Shown one piece after another: positions 53,907 through 64,000 of a DNA stretch of 64,000 nucleotides. The translations under genes and the position numbers were made by a program. This DNA comes from Platerodrilus igneus (taxonomy: Eukaryota > Arthropoda > Insecta > Coleoptera > Lycidae). The stretch lies in assembly GCA_036346225.1 (NCBI GenBank), contig JARFIW010001104.1, forward strand, positions 3,808,001-3,872,000, given 5' to 3'. Below the pieces are notes generated by a model, which worked only from the letters and a program-made list of their open reading frames with translations, made no database searches and was not told the origin of the DNA. How positions within the stretch are numbered: the first letter of the stretch is position 1; every line of letters begins with the position of its first letter.

Positions 53907-56798
53907 ATGCAGTCTCTCTTGTTGAGAATATGAATTTTGATTATTGTACCAAGTCGATGTCAGAATTTTGTACGGTATTTTTTAAACAAACGACGGTGTT
54001 TTTTGAAGCAGTTTTGGCCATTATAATATCCACTCCATACTTATAATAATAATTGGTCAAATTTCGAAAATTTGTATCTCCGAAACTATCGGTCTTATAA
54101 AAATCGTTCTGGCATCCAATTGTTGCAGATTTACCCTACTTTAAAAATCAGTATTCCAAGAAACCAAGAAACCAGTCCTTCCGGATTAAAATCGATCAAA
54201 ACTTAGAAAAGATCAAAATTTTTGACTTTTTTTTTTATTTTTGACAATGACCCAGTCTGCCGAGGTCGAAAACTTGGATTTAATATTGCCTTTACATTAC
54301 AAACAACATATCAAAAAAAATACCTGATTTGATGCAGCGTTCAATGTTTAATTTGACTAAACCAATAAACAAACATATGGTCTCATTAAGAAAAAAGAAC
54401 GCGAATTTGTATTGGGGGTAAATTAGACGTGAAAGGTTATAAACACACGGGTCAGACAGAAACAGAAAGGACAGTTAAGTAGAGACTCGCACAAATGACG
54501 ATTACGTATAAAAAATGAGTTAATTCAGAAATACCGGGGTAAACTATAAATATGGAGAGTGGGGTGGTTCAAATAGACAAAGAAAGACATCGTCATCGAG
54601 TTTTTATTTACAGTAAAAATAAAAATTTATATTTTAAACAAAAAAATAAGTAAAAAGTTATATTTTACAAACAATTTTAATAATTGAAATACGAAGTACG
54701 CATTTCGTAGTGTAACATGCAAAACAAGCTAATCGGTCATGAACAAAAAATAAAGTTTAGGTCTAAATCTATCTAATCCATGGCGGCAAAACAGCTAAAC
54801 ATCTTGAACTGGCTCACTTATGAAGCGTCACTACAGTAGCCAGACCATTAGTGTTGCAATCATAACTGCAACAGCGGCCTACGCTAGAGAGCATTTGAGT
54901 CTATATAAAAGAACAATTGGCCTATGCAGAAGAACAATTATGCCTACGTGAAAGAACAGACAGGCCCACGTGAAAAACAATTGGGCCTACGCAGAAGAGC
55001 GATGCATCCTAGATATAAACTTCTCGTGAAAGACGTGCATCGGTCTTGCAGGAATAGGATTGACCACGCAGAAAGCACATACTAGAATGTCGAAAGGCAG
55101 AATCAACGTGAAAGTTAGTTTAGAGAATCGATTCAAGTATTAGAGTAACACATGTCAAAAGAACACTTCTATGATCGTTGTAATGTATAAATAGATAACA
55201 AAAACCGGCAAATCCGACTATAATTGCCTTTGTTATAGAAAATTTATGCCATTCAAACTTCATTACTACTCATAAATAAAACGAACATATTATTTCAAAA
55301 AACAAGGATTGTAAATAACCGAGTACATTTGAGGTTATCAAAGAATAAAGATAAATTGAGATACTTTGACTTAAACTAATACAACACTAACATTCTACAG
55401 AACAGATACTGTTTTAATTGAATGAGGATAAGTTTTACCGGACCAAATCGATTTATTTAGTTATAAAGCGTGATCAGGGACGACTTCTATAAACGGTAGT
55501 TACACAAAATATCGAAGCGGAAGCGTGAGAATATTTAAAAAGAATCCTAAAGCAAATGAAATATTTAGCAGGGTACAATTGAACGTAACACACGTTAGAT
55601 CGCGCAGGTGGCAGTCAACGCGTTAACAACCAAATTTAGAAATACATAGCATAACACCAACTTCTGCAATTGCTATTCTCAAGCCCATTAAAAATATTAA
55701 ATTTATGCAAAGAAATTTAATAGCAATACATGCTACAATTAAAGCTTGCGTTTCACTTAATACGCACGTCCTTCTTAGTCTTTTCTAATAATCTTGTACC
55801 TTAATGTAAACAACTAATTCCGTTACCCTACAAACCAATTACCACGTATTTACAACTTCGCATGTATATATTTATCAAGAGTCAACCAAAGTACAGCAAG
55901 GAAAGCTCATAACAGTACTCTCAATTTGGGAATTTAGGGATTTCCAGGTTACTCCACTGATTGACTGATTGTTTCTTTGACACGTTCCAGTGATTTAATA
56001 TCCAGTATTTAATAGCTGATTGAAAATTTACTTTTAACTCTTTTAATACACCATCGATGCAAAGCACGCGTGTTTAAACATTCTGGCTAATTTATTCAGC
56101 AAATCCCTAAAAATAATTTACCACCGGCAACCGCGATCAAAGACCCTTGGTCTAAGCACGTTTGTTCTTAAACCATATTTTTGTTCTTCTTTATTTTATT
56201 TCCAAACTTAATCGTTAAATTGCAATCCCCCTCCTTTATGGTAAAATTCCAAATTCCGTTCCCATATTTTATATGTCTAAAGTTTTCTTAAGGTCAAGTT
56301 CAATGTCTTCAAATCGTGTGAATGGACCAATTTTTATGACATTTTATTATTTAGTGATTGTTGCTGTTTCTTGGCCCCTCCACCCCCGTGTGAATTTATA
56401 CCAATATTATTGTAGACAGTAATGTCCTTGATTTAACATTATATTGAAATGGCCTCTTTGTATAACATAAACTCTTCAAGCTTTCTAAAATTTTAAAAAT
56501 ATTTTCTTACTTAAGGTCTTGAACTAGCTGAAATTAGTAAATTCTTTTTTATTGACGTATGCATGTTTAATTAACGTATAAACATTACAAAAATATAAAT
56601 ATTTTAAAAGAATAGTTACCACACAAAACTTTAACGAATGGTAATCGTTCAGTGCTGCTAAGCGTTTAAAATTTTTGGGATCAGTTTTTCACACATATAA
56701 ATAACATTCACCTCTATAATACAAAACAAGGAACGCACTAAACTTTTATTTAAATTATTCTAGATTTACAGTATATTCTTCAAATTCATAGCAAAAGT
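53907..56798. other. Long AT-rich stretch with a small minisatellite
   Basis: No gene recognised over nearly 2.9 kb. A degenerate 21-22-bp tandem unit containing AGAACAATTGGCCTACGCAG lies at about 54905-55010. An AATAAA-type signal on the minus strand near 56750 probably serves the KGD4-like gene upstream of it. Confidence 0.5.
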
Positions 56799-57068
56799 TT
56801 AAGCAGGACCTCCTCGATTGACATATTCAATTTCCTCCTTGGTAAGAGGCTTACGCTTAAATCGTGGTGGTAGTTCGAGATCGCTGATTACTTTCACTTT
56901 TTGTTTGCCTTTACGCAGAGTAGATTTTGATGAACTTCCTTTCTTTACACTCGTAGTTTCGAATTCTCCTGTTTTATGTATCACTCGTGATCCATATCTA
57001 AATCTTATTAATGGAAATCGCTTCAATTTAGCTGTTAGGTTTATAGATCTACGCCAAATTGTTGACAT
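56799..57068 (-). CDS. KGD4: KGD4/MRPS36-like small mitochondrial protein, copy 2
   Basis: Intact 89-codon ATG-to-TAA frame with the same architecture as the gene at 48191: basic R-R-S-I-N-L-T-A-K-L near the N-terminus, P-L-I-R-F-R-Y-G, a variable Lys/Ser-rich middle, and the family C-terminus F-K-R-K-P-L-T-K-E-E-I-E-Y-V-N-R-G-G-P. The ends are nearly identical between the two copies while the middle has diverged, as expected of an old duplication under purifying selection at both ends. AATAAA lies about 45 bp after the stop. No intron is visible. The role in the 2-oxoglutarate dehydrogenase complex is inferred from the family. Confidence 0.75.
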   Translation of the reverse strand: MSTIWRRSINLTAKLKRFPLIRFRYGSRVIHKTGEFETTSVKKGSSSKSTLRKGKQKVKVISDLELPPRFKRKPLTKEEIEYVNRGGPA

Positions 57069-57549
57069 TTTTTACTATTTAATTTAACTGGGGCGCCGGT
57101 AGTTATATTTGGTAAATGGATTACATTAAAATTTTTTGATGTGCTAATTCGTCAATATTGACATAATGTCAAAACAAAAAATATCACAGGTACGTATAAG
57201 ATCTCATATGTGTGATAGACGTACGCATCTACAAAAAATTAAGATAAAGCGTTGATACCCAAATCTTTTTGAATTATATCCGAAAATGTTTTGTACTTGA
57301 AAACGTAATTTCGAAATAAACGTGACGCTCTAAATTTGACAGAAAAGGTGGGGCTGGTTAATAGTTTATTACGTTAAATTTCCGAAATCGATTGATTTCT
57401 GCATGCTGTATATAAATTTTAATTTGCAACTACATTGGTTTACATTTATTAAGAAATGCCCTATAAACCTTTTGACTTAAACAACTCCACACTCCTTACA
57501 TTATTTTGTTTTACGAATTTTATTTTAACAAGTTTGATTACTTTTCAAT

Positions 57550-57639
57550 TGAAATGCGCAGTTCGTTTCCATAGACCCTAAAATCAAAGACACGAGAATC
57601 TAGCTCGCACTGGAGCTCGGTTTATCGCAAATAGCTCAC
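57550..57639 (-). pseudogene. Unidentified coding fragment, inverted relative of 63532
   Basis: The minus strand reads L-R-x-T-E-L-Q-C-E, then S-R-V-F-D-F-R-V-Y-G and E-L-R, with one stop. The plus strand at 63532-63619 encodes the matching L-R-G-I-E-L-Q-Y-E, S-R-V-F-D-S-K-V-N-G, E-L-R. Matching at protein level despite DNA changes suggests real coding ancestry. The family is unknown. Confidence 0.5.
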
Positions 57640-57779
57640 ATGTATGCACCAATGTTCCATGTCAACTTAATAAAAGAATATCGGAACCAACAAAACCGGT
57701 TAAAATATACCCGAAGTAAAAATTGAAATCCAAAGGAACAAAAAATTGGTAGAAAAGACAAAATAGAATATAAGAACAC

Positions 57780-58460
57780 TGTAGTGTAACTTACCTGCGG
57801 ACGAGTGAACGCCATTTCTTGACAATACCTGGCTCCATGATTGAGTTCTTTAGTGGCAGTGATCCCTACGTTGTGTGACCGATATATAACCCAGATATAC
57901 ACCGTGAGATAGCGAGTTACATACCTTCCAAATTAGTATATAAATATAATCAAATGGAACTATTGAATTTAAAGAACTATTGTTACATTGTATAATTGAA
58001 GGACATAACAAAAGGTTAATGAAAATTTACAAACCAGACATGAGAACGGAAACAGTTACATTGTATTCCAGACGTAATATGACACTTCAGGTGTAGGTCA
58101 CAATAGATTATGACAAACTTATTGTTAGAATTAAGATTACTAAGAAGTAATACTTTGTATTGAATAAGGAAACAGCAGATATGAGATCTGCGTTTCCCAC
58201 AAGTGATGTAAGAGCAGGAACAGCTGAAATATCCTGAGAACCCCAGAAAGGTCAGTCTCGAGCTTCACAACTTTAACATTGTTGGTTGCTCAGCTACTCA
58301 CTCTAATTTTAGTTAAATTAAATAGTAATTATCAACTTAGAATATTTTTGATCTCAATACGTTACTGCATATAACGTACCTGTAATTAAAATTAATATTG
58401 TAATTTCTGTTTAAATAAAATTGATAGAAGAGTTTTTGGAAGAATCCAAGAGACCCAACA
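57780..58460 (+). mobile_element. Gypsy 5' LTR
   Basis: Begins TGTAGTGTAACTTACCTG and ends CCCAACA, giving TG...CA, with a primer-binding site 6 bp beyond. The first 130 bp resemble the starts of LTR copies A and B (CTTGACAATACCTGG, TAGTGGCAGTG); the remainder instead matches the inverted fragment at 20944-21505. The minus frame 57636-57902 is not a gene. Confidence 0.7.
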
Positions 58461-58466
58461 CCTATC

Positions 58467-58484
58467 TGGCGCAGTCGGTAAGAT
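58467..58484 (+). other. Primer-binding site (tRNA-Ser type)
   Basis: TGGCGCAGTCGGTAAGAT immediately follows the LTR. This sequence is used by 17.6/297-like gypsy elements, whose primer is tRNA-Ser. Confidence 0.8.
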
Positions 58485-59250
58485 TCCAGAAGGGCACTAG
58501 AGAATCCAAAAATCGAGGAACCGGTGGTCTTGAATTTTTATTCTTCATCTGGAACAAAAAACCAATTGGACAAAGTACAAGAATAGACCAAGTCTTATAA
58601 CAACGAGGAAAAGACTATAATGGAACTGGCAAACAAACTCTTGTAAGTACCAAAGCTCATTTTCCTAACCATTATCAACTGAATATTGATATTAGCTAGT
58701 AAGAAACAAAATAATTTTTACAATTTTATTATTATTACTATTTCTGAAAAAATTTACTCAGAAAACTTATTTTAACAAAAAAATTCTATAGACGCACTTA
58801 TGCACAACTATTACAATTAATTACGATTTAAAAATGAAACAAATTATTCAGCAAAGTCTGAAGCTTTAGTGTATAATTATAGCATAAGTCTATGTACAAT
58901 TTATTACAGCAATTCTATTATTGAAACGATTTACTAAGCGAAAGTCTGAAATAAAAGCGTATAATTATAACACAGTTCTTGTATAATTTATTGCAGGAAA
59001 CTATTACTGAAATAAAATTATTCAGAAAACCTGAAACTCAATTCGCACCACTTTGTAATCTCTTCAAAAGTTATAAATATACACTTTGATGCAACTGGTG
59101 AGACAAGTACTTAGCAGAATTCTTCAATGTAATTATAGCACTTCATAATTGCATATAAAATATACGTAAAAGATAAGTGATTCTTTAAATAACTGAATAC
59201 TAACTTTATTCTACTGAAAAATAATTATAGAATTAATTTATATAAAAACA
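58485..59250 (+). other. Gypsy leader between PBS and gag
   Basis: Untranslated leader, AT-rich, with no coding frame. It contains diverged local repeats built on CTGAAA...TATAATTATAGCA near 58860-58975. Confidence 0.55.
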
Positions 59251-60424
59251 ATGAACATGGAAAACATACGGTTATATCTCGATTCAATCCCCTTATATGA
59301 CGGAAAGCAAGAAATATTAGGTATCTTTATCATTGCTTGTAAGACATTTTAAAAATCATTTTATAAAGAGGCGACATTGACCGCAACGTTATGCTTTTCC
59401 GACTGATTCTCAGCAAACTAACCGGCAGAACATTAACACTAATTGCAAGTCGCGATGACCTCGAACAGTGGGAGGATTTCAAACGGTTATTGATAGCGTA
59501 TTTCGGCGACAAGAAAAATATCAAATGTCTAGTGAGAGACTTAATAAACCTTCGAATTGAACCCAATCAATCACCCTACCAATTTGGTATGAGATGCCAA
59601 GACGTGAGGAGCTTAATCTTTACCAAACTGAAAATTAAAGACCACGACCAGAATATACGTTTATTAAAAACGAAGATGTACGACGAAATGGCTTTAGACA
59701 CACATCAATGCATTATCTGAACGGTTATCGAACAAAATAAGATTTCAACATCCCCAAAACTTAGAAGAAGCAATGAACATGATAGTAGAGGAGGAAAATG
59801 TTATGTATTACCGAAATAGGATATATAACCCTAACGCGAATAAAAATTACTCACCGATGAAAATAATACAAGCCGCAAGACAAATACAAGCACAACCGAA
59901 ATTTACGCCATTTAACGCACCAATGACTCAATCTCGAATTAATAATACAAACTTTAATAACACGAATTTCAACAACCGATTTACACAATTTACAAGACCA
60001 ACATTTAATTCAAATTTCACAAAACCCACATTCGCACCAAGATTTAATCAAAACGTAAATCAACCAAGGCAAACATTTGGGGCAAATCCAACAAAAACAC
60101 ACCTATGACAAATAACAACAACAACCTTAATAATTACTACAAACCAACCCCAATGGATACTTCAGCTGGTAACACCAGACAAAACACAAAAATATCGCAA
60201 ATAAGACCAAACTATAACCAAAAACAAAACTTCACTTTCGAAGAACATTCCACCAAAAAGTAGAAGATTTTGACAACCCGGACGTGAATAATGACGAGAC
60301 TTCGAGTAGCGACGATGAGACAAATTACGATTGCAACAACCCTTATGAAAATTACGAAGAGGACGACGAAGAAAACGCGTACTCAAATTTTCAGTTAGAC
60401 CGATTCAAATATGACCAAACGTAA
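59251..60424 (+). pseudogene. Gypsy gag
   Basis: ATG 59251 opens with M-E-N-I-R-L-Y-L-D-S-I-P and a stop near 59352, then a second frame (59391-59720) has the capsid region W-E-D-F-K-R-L-L-I-A-Y-F-G-D and R-I-E-P-N-Q-S-P-Y-Q-F. A third stretch carries L-E-E-A-M-N-M-I-V-E-E-E, then an Asn/Phe/Thr-rich tail with N-N-T-N-F-N-N repeats, and after another frame change an acidic Asp/Glu segment ending near 60424. No CCHC knuckle is present, as in 17.6/297-like gag. Frameshifts lie near 59380, 59725 and 60105. Confidence 0.75.
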
Positions 60425-60981
60425 TTAATTTAAACAACATCAATCAACACATTTTACCCTACATAGAAATACCCCAGGCAGAACTTAAATTACTAATCGA
60501 TACCAGATCTTCAAAAACTTTAATTAGACCCAGAACCGTACAAACGCATTATTTAGATTTTGTAGAAAAAGAACCCTTCAAAATGAAGATAGCCCGCAAA
60601 ACGACAATTCACCAGCTTATAGCAAACATGCCCCTACCAAAAACTTTCAACGTAAAAATGAAACACAAATTTTGCATTATTGAGTTTAATGATAAATACG
60701 ACGGATTAATAGACATGGATCTTCTAAGAAAATTAGGAGCAAATATTGATATAAAAAATCGATTATTAAGAACGAAACACAGACAAATTTCAATTAAATT
60801 CCAAAACAGTAACATTCAAACCGATCAAAAATACACAATCGAACCCAGAACAGAAAAACAAATCAAAGTCTTAGTAAATTCGAAAGGCGACATAGGAATT
60901 ATAAATCACATGACATTTCAACCAGGAGTAGAAACACCCACAGCGTTAGTTGGAAGAAGACTTTTTAAAAAGCCGCTCTAA
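60425..60981 (+). pseudogene. Gypsy protease
   Basis: The plus strand reads L-K-L-L-I-D-T-R-S-S-K-T-L-I: the retropepsin catalytic triplet D-T-G is changed to D-T-R, which should abolish activity. It continues with F-N-D-K-Y-D-G-L-I-D-M-D-L-L, a conserved flap-downstream motif, and runs open to 60981. Reverse transcriptase, RNase H and integrase are absent: an LTR-type segment follows directly. Confidence 0.75.
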
Positions 60982-61006
60982 GAACCCTAAAACCTATCTA
61001 GCTTTA

Positions 61007-62488
61007 ACATGGGAAAGTTTGAAATAAAACTACAGTATTTAACGACCCTAACTTTAATGCAATACGATAACCTTAAAATTAGATTACCAGCAATTACACA
61101 TTAACTACATATAGAGCAAACAGTGCCGGACTCAATCTGAGTTAACGATGAAGAAAGAGAACCAACAGAAAATCTCAACAACCCTCCGTCTAACTGCATA
61201 AATACACTTCTCGAAGTATGGGGTGGCGAGTAAGCATGCTGTGTACTTTTATTATTACGGGATGTCAACTCTTACTCAGGCATTCTACATATAACGACTG
61301 ATGAAATGTTAGTGTGGTCCCTCATATCTTTTCTGAAAGGTACCAAGAACGGCTGAGCCATGACTACCCGGCTAAAGTTAAAAGAGGAAAAACATCAGGA
61401 AGATAAGGCCTTAACTGCCAATGTTCAACCCCGCACGGACATAAAATGTTAGTAACTCTCAATGAAGGCTCAAACATACGCGCTTACCATGCAAACCATT
61501 AACAATTTCCAGCCCGTTTTGCCATATGGTTCACAATGACTAAACCACCTTCTATTATTTGCATAAACACCACTACAAGTACATTGACAAAACAAATATG
61601 AAATTAACACATGAACGTATACTATGATAGACCAAACAAGGGTATTTATAAATTGAGTGAACTATCTCCAACGTAGTCATAATGCAAACGCGTTAATAAA
61701 TGGGGTCATAGCAAAGGTTCGTATAGTCACATCATAACAAGAATAATTAAATTTTAATTTAGTTACCGATAGAATCATAGGCTAGAAATATCAGATCACA
61801 TACAAATTAACTTAAGGTTAGGTTTCATAAACAAGACATGAACTATGCAGTTATAAGCGCACGACTAGAAGCTGAAATAAAACAATTATATAATCATAAC
61901 AAGTTATTAGAACCTGGGAAATAAATTGTAAATATGCTCGTAATATATACATAGCATCTTCACCAGAATACAAGCCCAAAATATAAGCTCTAAATCTAGA
62001 TAAATGCATGTTAACAGAATATATTTAATCTGTTTAGCGAACGTTAAGAATTATTTATCATAGTGCACGATTGCAACAGAAACAAAAATATACATGGCAA
62101 CCATATCATTAAATCAATTACTATTGCAAAATAGAAACAATTACATCAAATAAGTACTAAAATTTTAGATGCGATTAAATAACTTTCAAATAGAATACAA
62201 TTAAAATCATTACTTTTAATAAAATCGCCAAGTGGAGCTTTTCCAACCTTTCTTTTAAGACGCTCGAAGTAAAGTCAAACGTCTGTTAAAACTTGTTGAC
62301 AGATAGACAGCCCTTCTCTCTGCCGCTGCTACTACGATTAATTCTGATGTCACTGAGTGAGTTTGAAACTCTGGAAGTAGTTGCTGTGCTGTTCAAAAAT
62401 TCCCTCGAATATCGAAATGTACGCTATCATATGTGCAATAATTATCAACCAATAAAAATAGACTTAGGAAATATTTCGGATCACTACA
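61007..62488 (+). mobile_element. Long gypsy LTR, copy C (5' truncated)
   Basis: Aligns with copies A and B from the block GGTTTGAAATA..ACTACA through GCAAACAGTGCCGGACTC, ACTGCATAAATACACTTCT, CCCCGCACGG and AATAATTATCAACCAAT to ..ATCACTACA. About 280 bp of the 5' end are missing. It is preceded by a 52-bp segment (60951-61002) that resembles the end of the other LTR family. Confidence 0.75.
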
Positions 62489-62501
62489 GCACTAAATAGA
62501 A

Positions 62502-63199
62502 TTGGGCGCCAGTGTTTTCAAAAACTCGAATTGCCAGCGAAAACACAATTTTGGTAACTCGGCAGTAAGAAAAATCTACAGAAAACCACCACCTATTAGA
62601 CAAGGAACAATAAACAAATGCAATGAAAAATTTTTCAGGACGAAACGGTGTATGTACAGAAAATTCGGAACCAAACGTTGAGTAAAAATAGATATTTCCA
62701 AAACGCAGAGACAAATTTTTAAGTAAAATAAACTGTTTCAGAAATAAAAAAATTATTTAGTGAAAAGTTTTCGAAAATCGAAGGCACGTGTTGGGCATGT
62801 CAAATTTTAGGTTACGGTGTTCCGTGCAGACATGAAAAATAGTAGTAAAGTAAGTAAACAAAATCGCTCCCACTGAATATTCTAACATAAAATTTGGCAT
62901 ACTCAATGTGAGGCCACGATTTTTGAAAACTTTCTCTCTTATTAAAAATTTGCTTGATTTCTGAAACTTCATTTTACTTAAAAGTTTGTTCCCGAGTTTT
63001 GAAAACCTCTGTTTTTACTCAACTTTTAGTCTCAAATTTTCTATACATACACCGTTTCGTCTTGAAAAATTTTTTATTGCGTTTGTTTTATTGTTCCTTG
63101 ACCGATACTTAGGTGGTTTTCTGTAGATTTTTCTTAATGCTGAGTTACCAGAATTGTGTTTACGCTGATAATTCGAATTTTTGAAAACACTGGGCCTAA
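62502..63199. mobile_element. Foldback (long-TIR) element
   Basis: The two halves are imperfect inverted repeats of about 330-340 bp each, meeting near 62855. The outer phrases CCAGTGTTTTCAAAAA, GAAAAATCTACAGAAAACCA and GACGAAACGGTGTATGTA appear on both arms. AATT flanks both sides (62500-62503 and about 63198-63201) and could be a target duplication. No coding sequence belongs to it. Confidence 0.85.
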
Positions 63200-63531
63200 T
63201 TTTGTTACTGTTCTTAGTTTCTATTTTGGATTTTTGGATTTCAATTTTTCCTTCGAGTATATTTTAACTGGTTGTGTTGGCTTCGATATTCTTTTATTGA
63301 GTTAATATGGAACATTAGCGCATACATTTATTTATTGTCTAACAGCTAAAGGCCAATAATCGGACAAATATAATAATATATTTAACAAAGTTTCAAACAA
63401 TAGTTATACTGTAGCTATAAATAGTGAGTCTGATGTATTAATACGCATTAAACTTAATTTATAAGCGAGCAGTATTTAAACAATTTAACCCTTTCTCAAA
63501 TTTATAAGTTCTAGTAACTAACTAGACACAT

Positions 63532-64000
63532 GTGAACTTTTTGCGAGGAATCGAGCTCCAGTACGAGATAGGTTCTCGTGTCTTTGATTCTAAGGTCAAT
63601 GGAGACGAATTACGCAAATCTGTGGAGGGTGTTATCGCCTGGAATCCGAAGGGGCACTCCTTCCAGTTCCTGTCGAATTCGATTTCCCTGCCGACTATAC
63701 AGCAGTCACGACTTCTATACAAGAACTACAACAATACCTTGCTGAATATGATGGTGATAAATTTATAGTTGCGTTCAAACGCGCTAGTTCCCTGTGGATC
63801 CACATGGGACATCGCTGTTGTAGTCTCCAACAGAAACGGAACGCAAACTCCATGGTCGATTACTTTTTACTCTGAGCGATCTCCGCAATTCATTCGAAAC
63901 TAAAATAAAAACATTCAGTCCTATTACTTTGGCAGATGTTTCTAGTTCTATGCACACTTTTACTGGTGAACTGGATTTTGCTTATAAGTCCGCTACGGTT
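63532..64000 (+). pseudogene. Unidentified coding segment at the window edge
   Basis: A frame from about 63532 to 63768 encodes L-R-G-I-E-L-Q-Y-E, S-R-V-F-D-S-K-V-N-G-D-E-L-R and continues as G-V-I-A-W-N-P-K-G-H-S. A second open frame runs from about 63818 to the window end (S-D-L-R-N-S-F-E-T-K and S-P-I-T-L-A-D-V-S-S-S). The two may be one protein with a frameshift near 63770-63815. The first 90 bp match an inverted fragment at 57550. I do not recognise the family, and the gene is cut by the window end. Confidence 0.4.

Noticed and set aside
56818..57087. 89-codon plus-strand frame
   Set aside because: Exact antisense of the KGD4-like gene, which has the conserved family motif.
62502..62512. 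Primer-binding site (TTGGGCGCCA) after LTR copy C
   Set aside because: It resembles the complement of a tRNA-Lys site, but the same bases form the end of the foldback arm and recur, altered, on the other arm.
62484..62972. Short minus-strand frames in the foldback element
   Set aside because: They follow from the inverted-repeat structure and have no protein features.

Overview
This window looks like AT-rich, transposon-dense nuclear DNA from an insect. Evidence: GT-AG introns inside transposase reading frames, BEL/Pao and Ty3/gypsy retrotransposons, CR1/Jockey- and RTE-type LINEs, a tRNA-headed SINE, long arrays of C2H2 zinc fingers, and two small intact genes resembling the animal 2-oxoglutarate dehydrogenase subunit KGD4 (MRPS36). 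I cannot name the species; a beetle or hemipteran-like genome is a guess. Nothing bacterial (operons, ribosome binding sites, CRISPR) was found, and open frames that begin at GTG or TTG are not real starts here.

Layout. 0.3-3.3 kb: a PIF/Harbinger transposase cut in two by a MULE. 3.3-7.4 kb: minus-strand BEL/Pao pol fragment carrying a 780-bp LTR-like insertion. 8.06-8.35 kb: SINE copy 1. 9.4-12.05 kb: minus-strand zinc-finger array with a 336-bp four-finger higher-order repeat. 12.1-14.5 kb: 3' end of a gypsy element with a long LTR. 14.5-15.9 kb: RTE and Harbinger scraps. 15.9-20.8 kb: gypsy pol interrupted by a 2.06-kb solo-LTR-like copy and by a 1.34-kb unidentified insertion. 20.9-21.5 kb: inverted LTR fragment. 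22.8-24.2 kb: MULE derivative with TIRs and no catalytic core. 25.2-27.2 kb: second zinc-finger array, plus strand.

28.3-32.8 kb: abutting fragments of pogo-like, Jockey/CR1-like and RTE elements on the minus strand. 33.8-34.6 kb: a minisatellite-bearing repeat with an inverted partner at 47.0-47.4 kb. 34.8-46.5 kb: a nested stack in which a Merlin-type transposase gene is split by LINE D, which appears to hold LINE A, whose ORF1 is split by LINE B. 48.2 and 56.8 kb: the two KGD4-like genes, the best candidates for functional host genes. 50.5-51.8 kb: piggyBac remnant, then a LINE C-terminus with SINE copy 2 inside it. 52.2-53.9 kb: degenerate gene of a repeat-associated family I cannot classify. 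57.8-61.0 kb: gypsy 5' LTR, primer-binding site, gag and protease. 61.0-62.5 kb: truncated LTR. 62.5-63.2 kb: near-perfect foldback element. 63.5-64.0 kb: unidentified coding segment with an inverted relative at 57.6 kb.

Most coding segments are broken by stops or frameshifts, so the window is mainly an insertion record. Insertion order can be read where an interrupted frame resumes on the far side, in several cases with a visible target-site duplication. The zinc-finger arrays, the KGD4 pair, the SINE family and the unclassified families deserve most follow-up.
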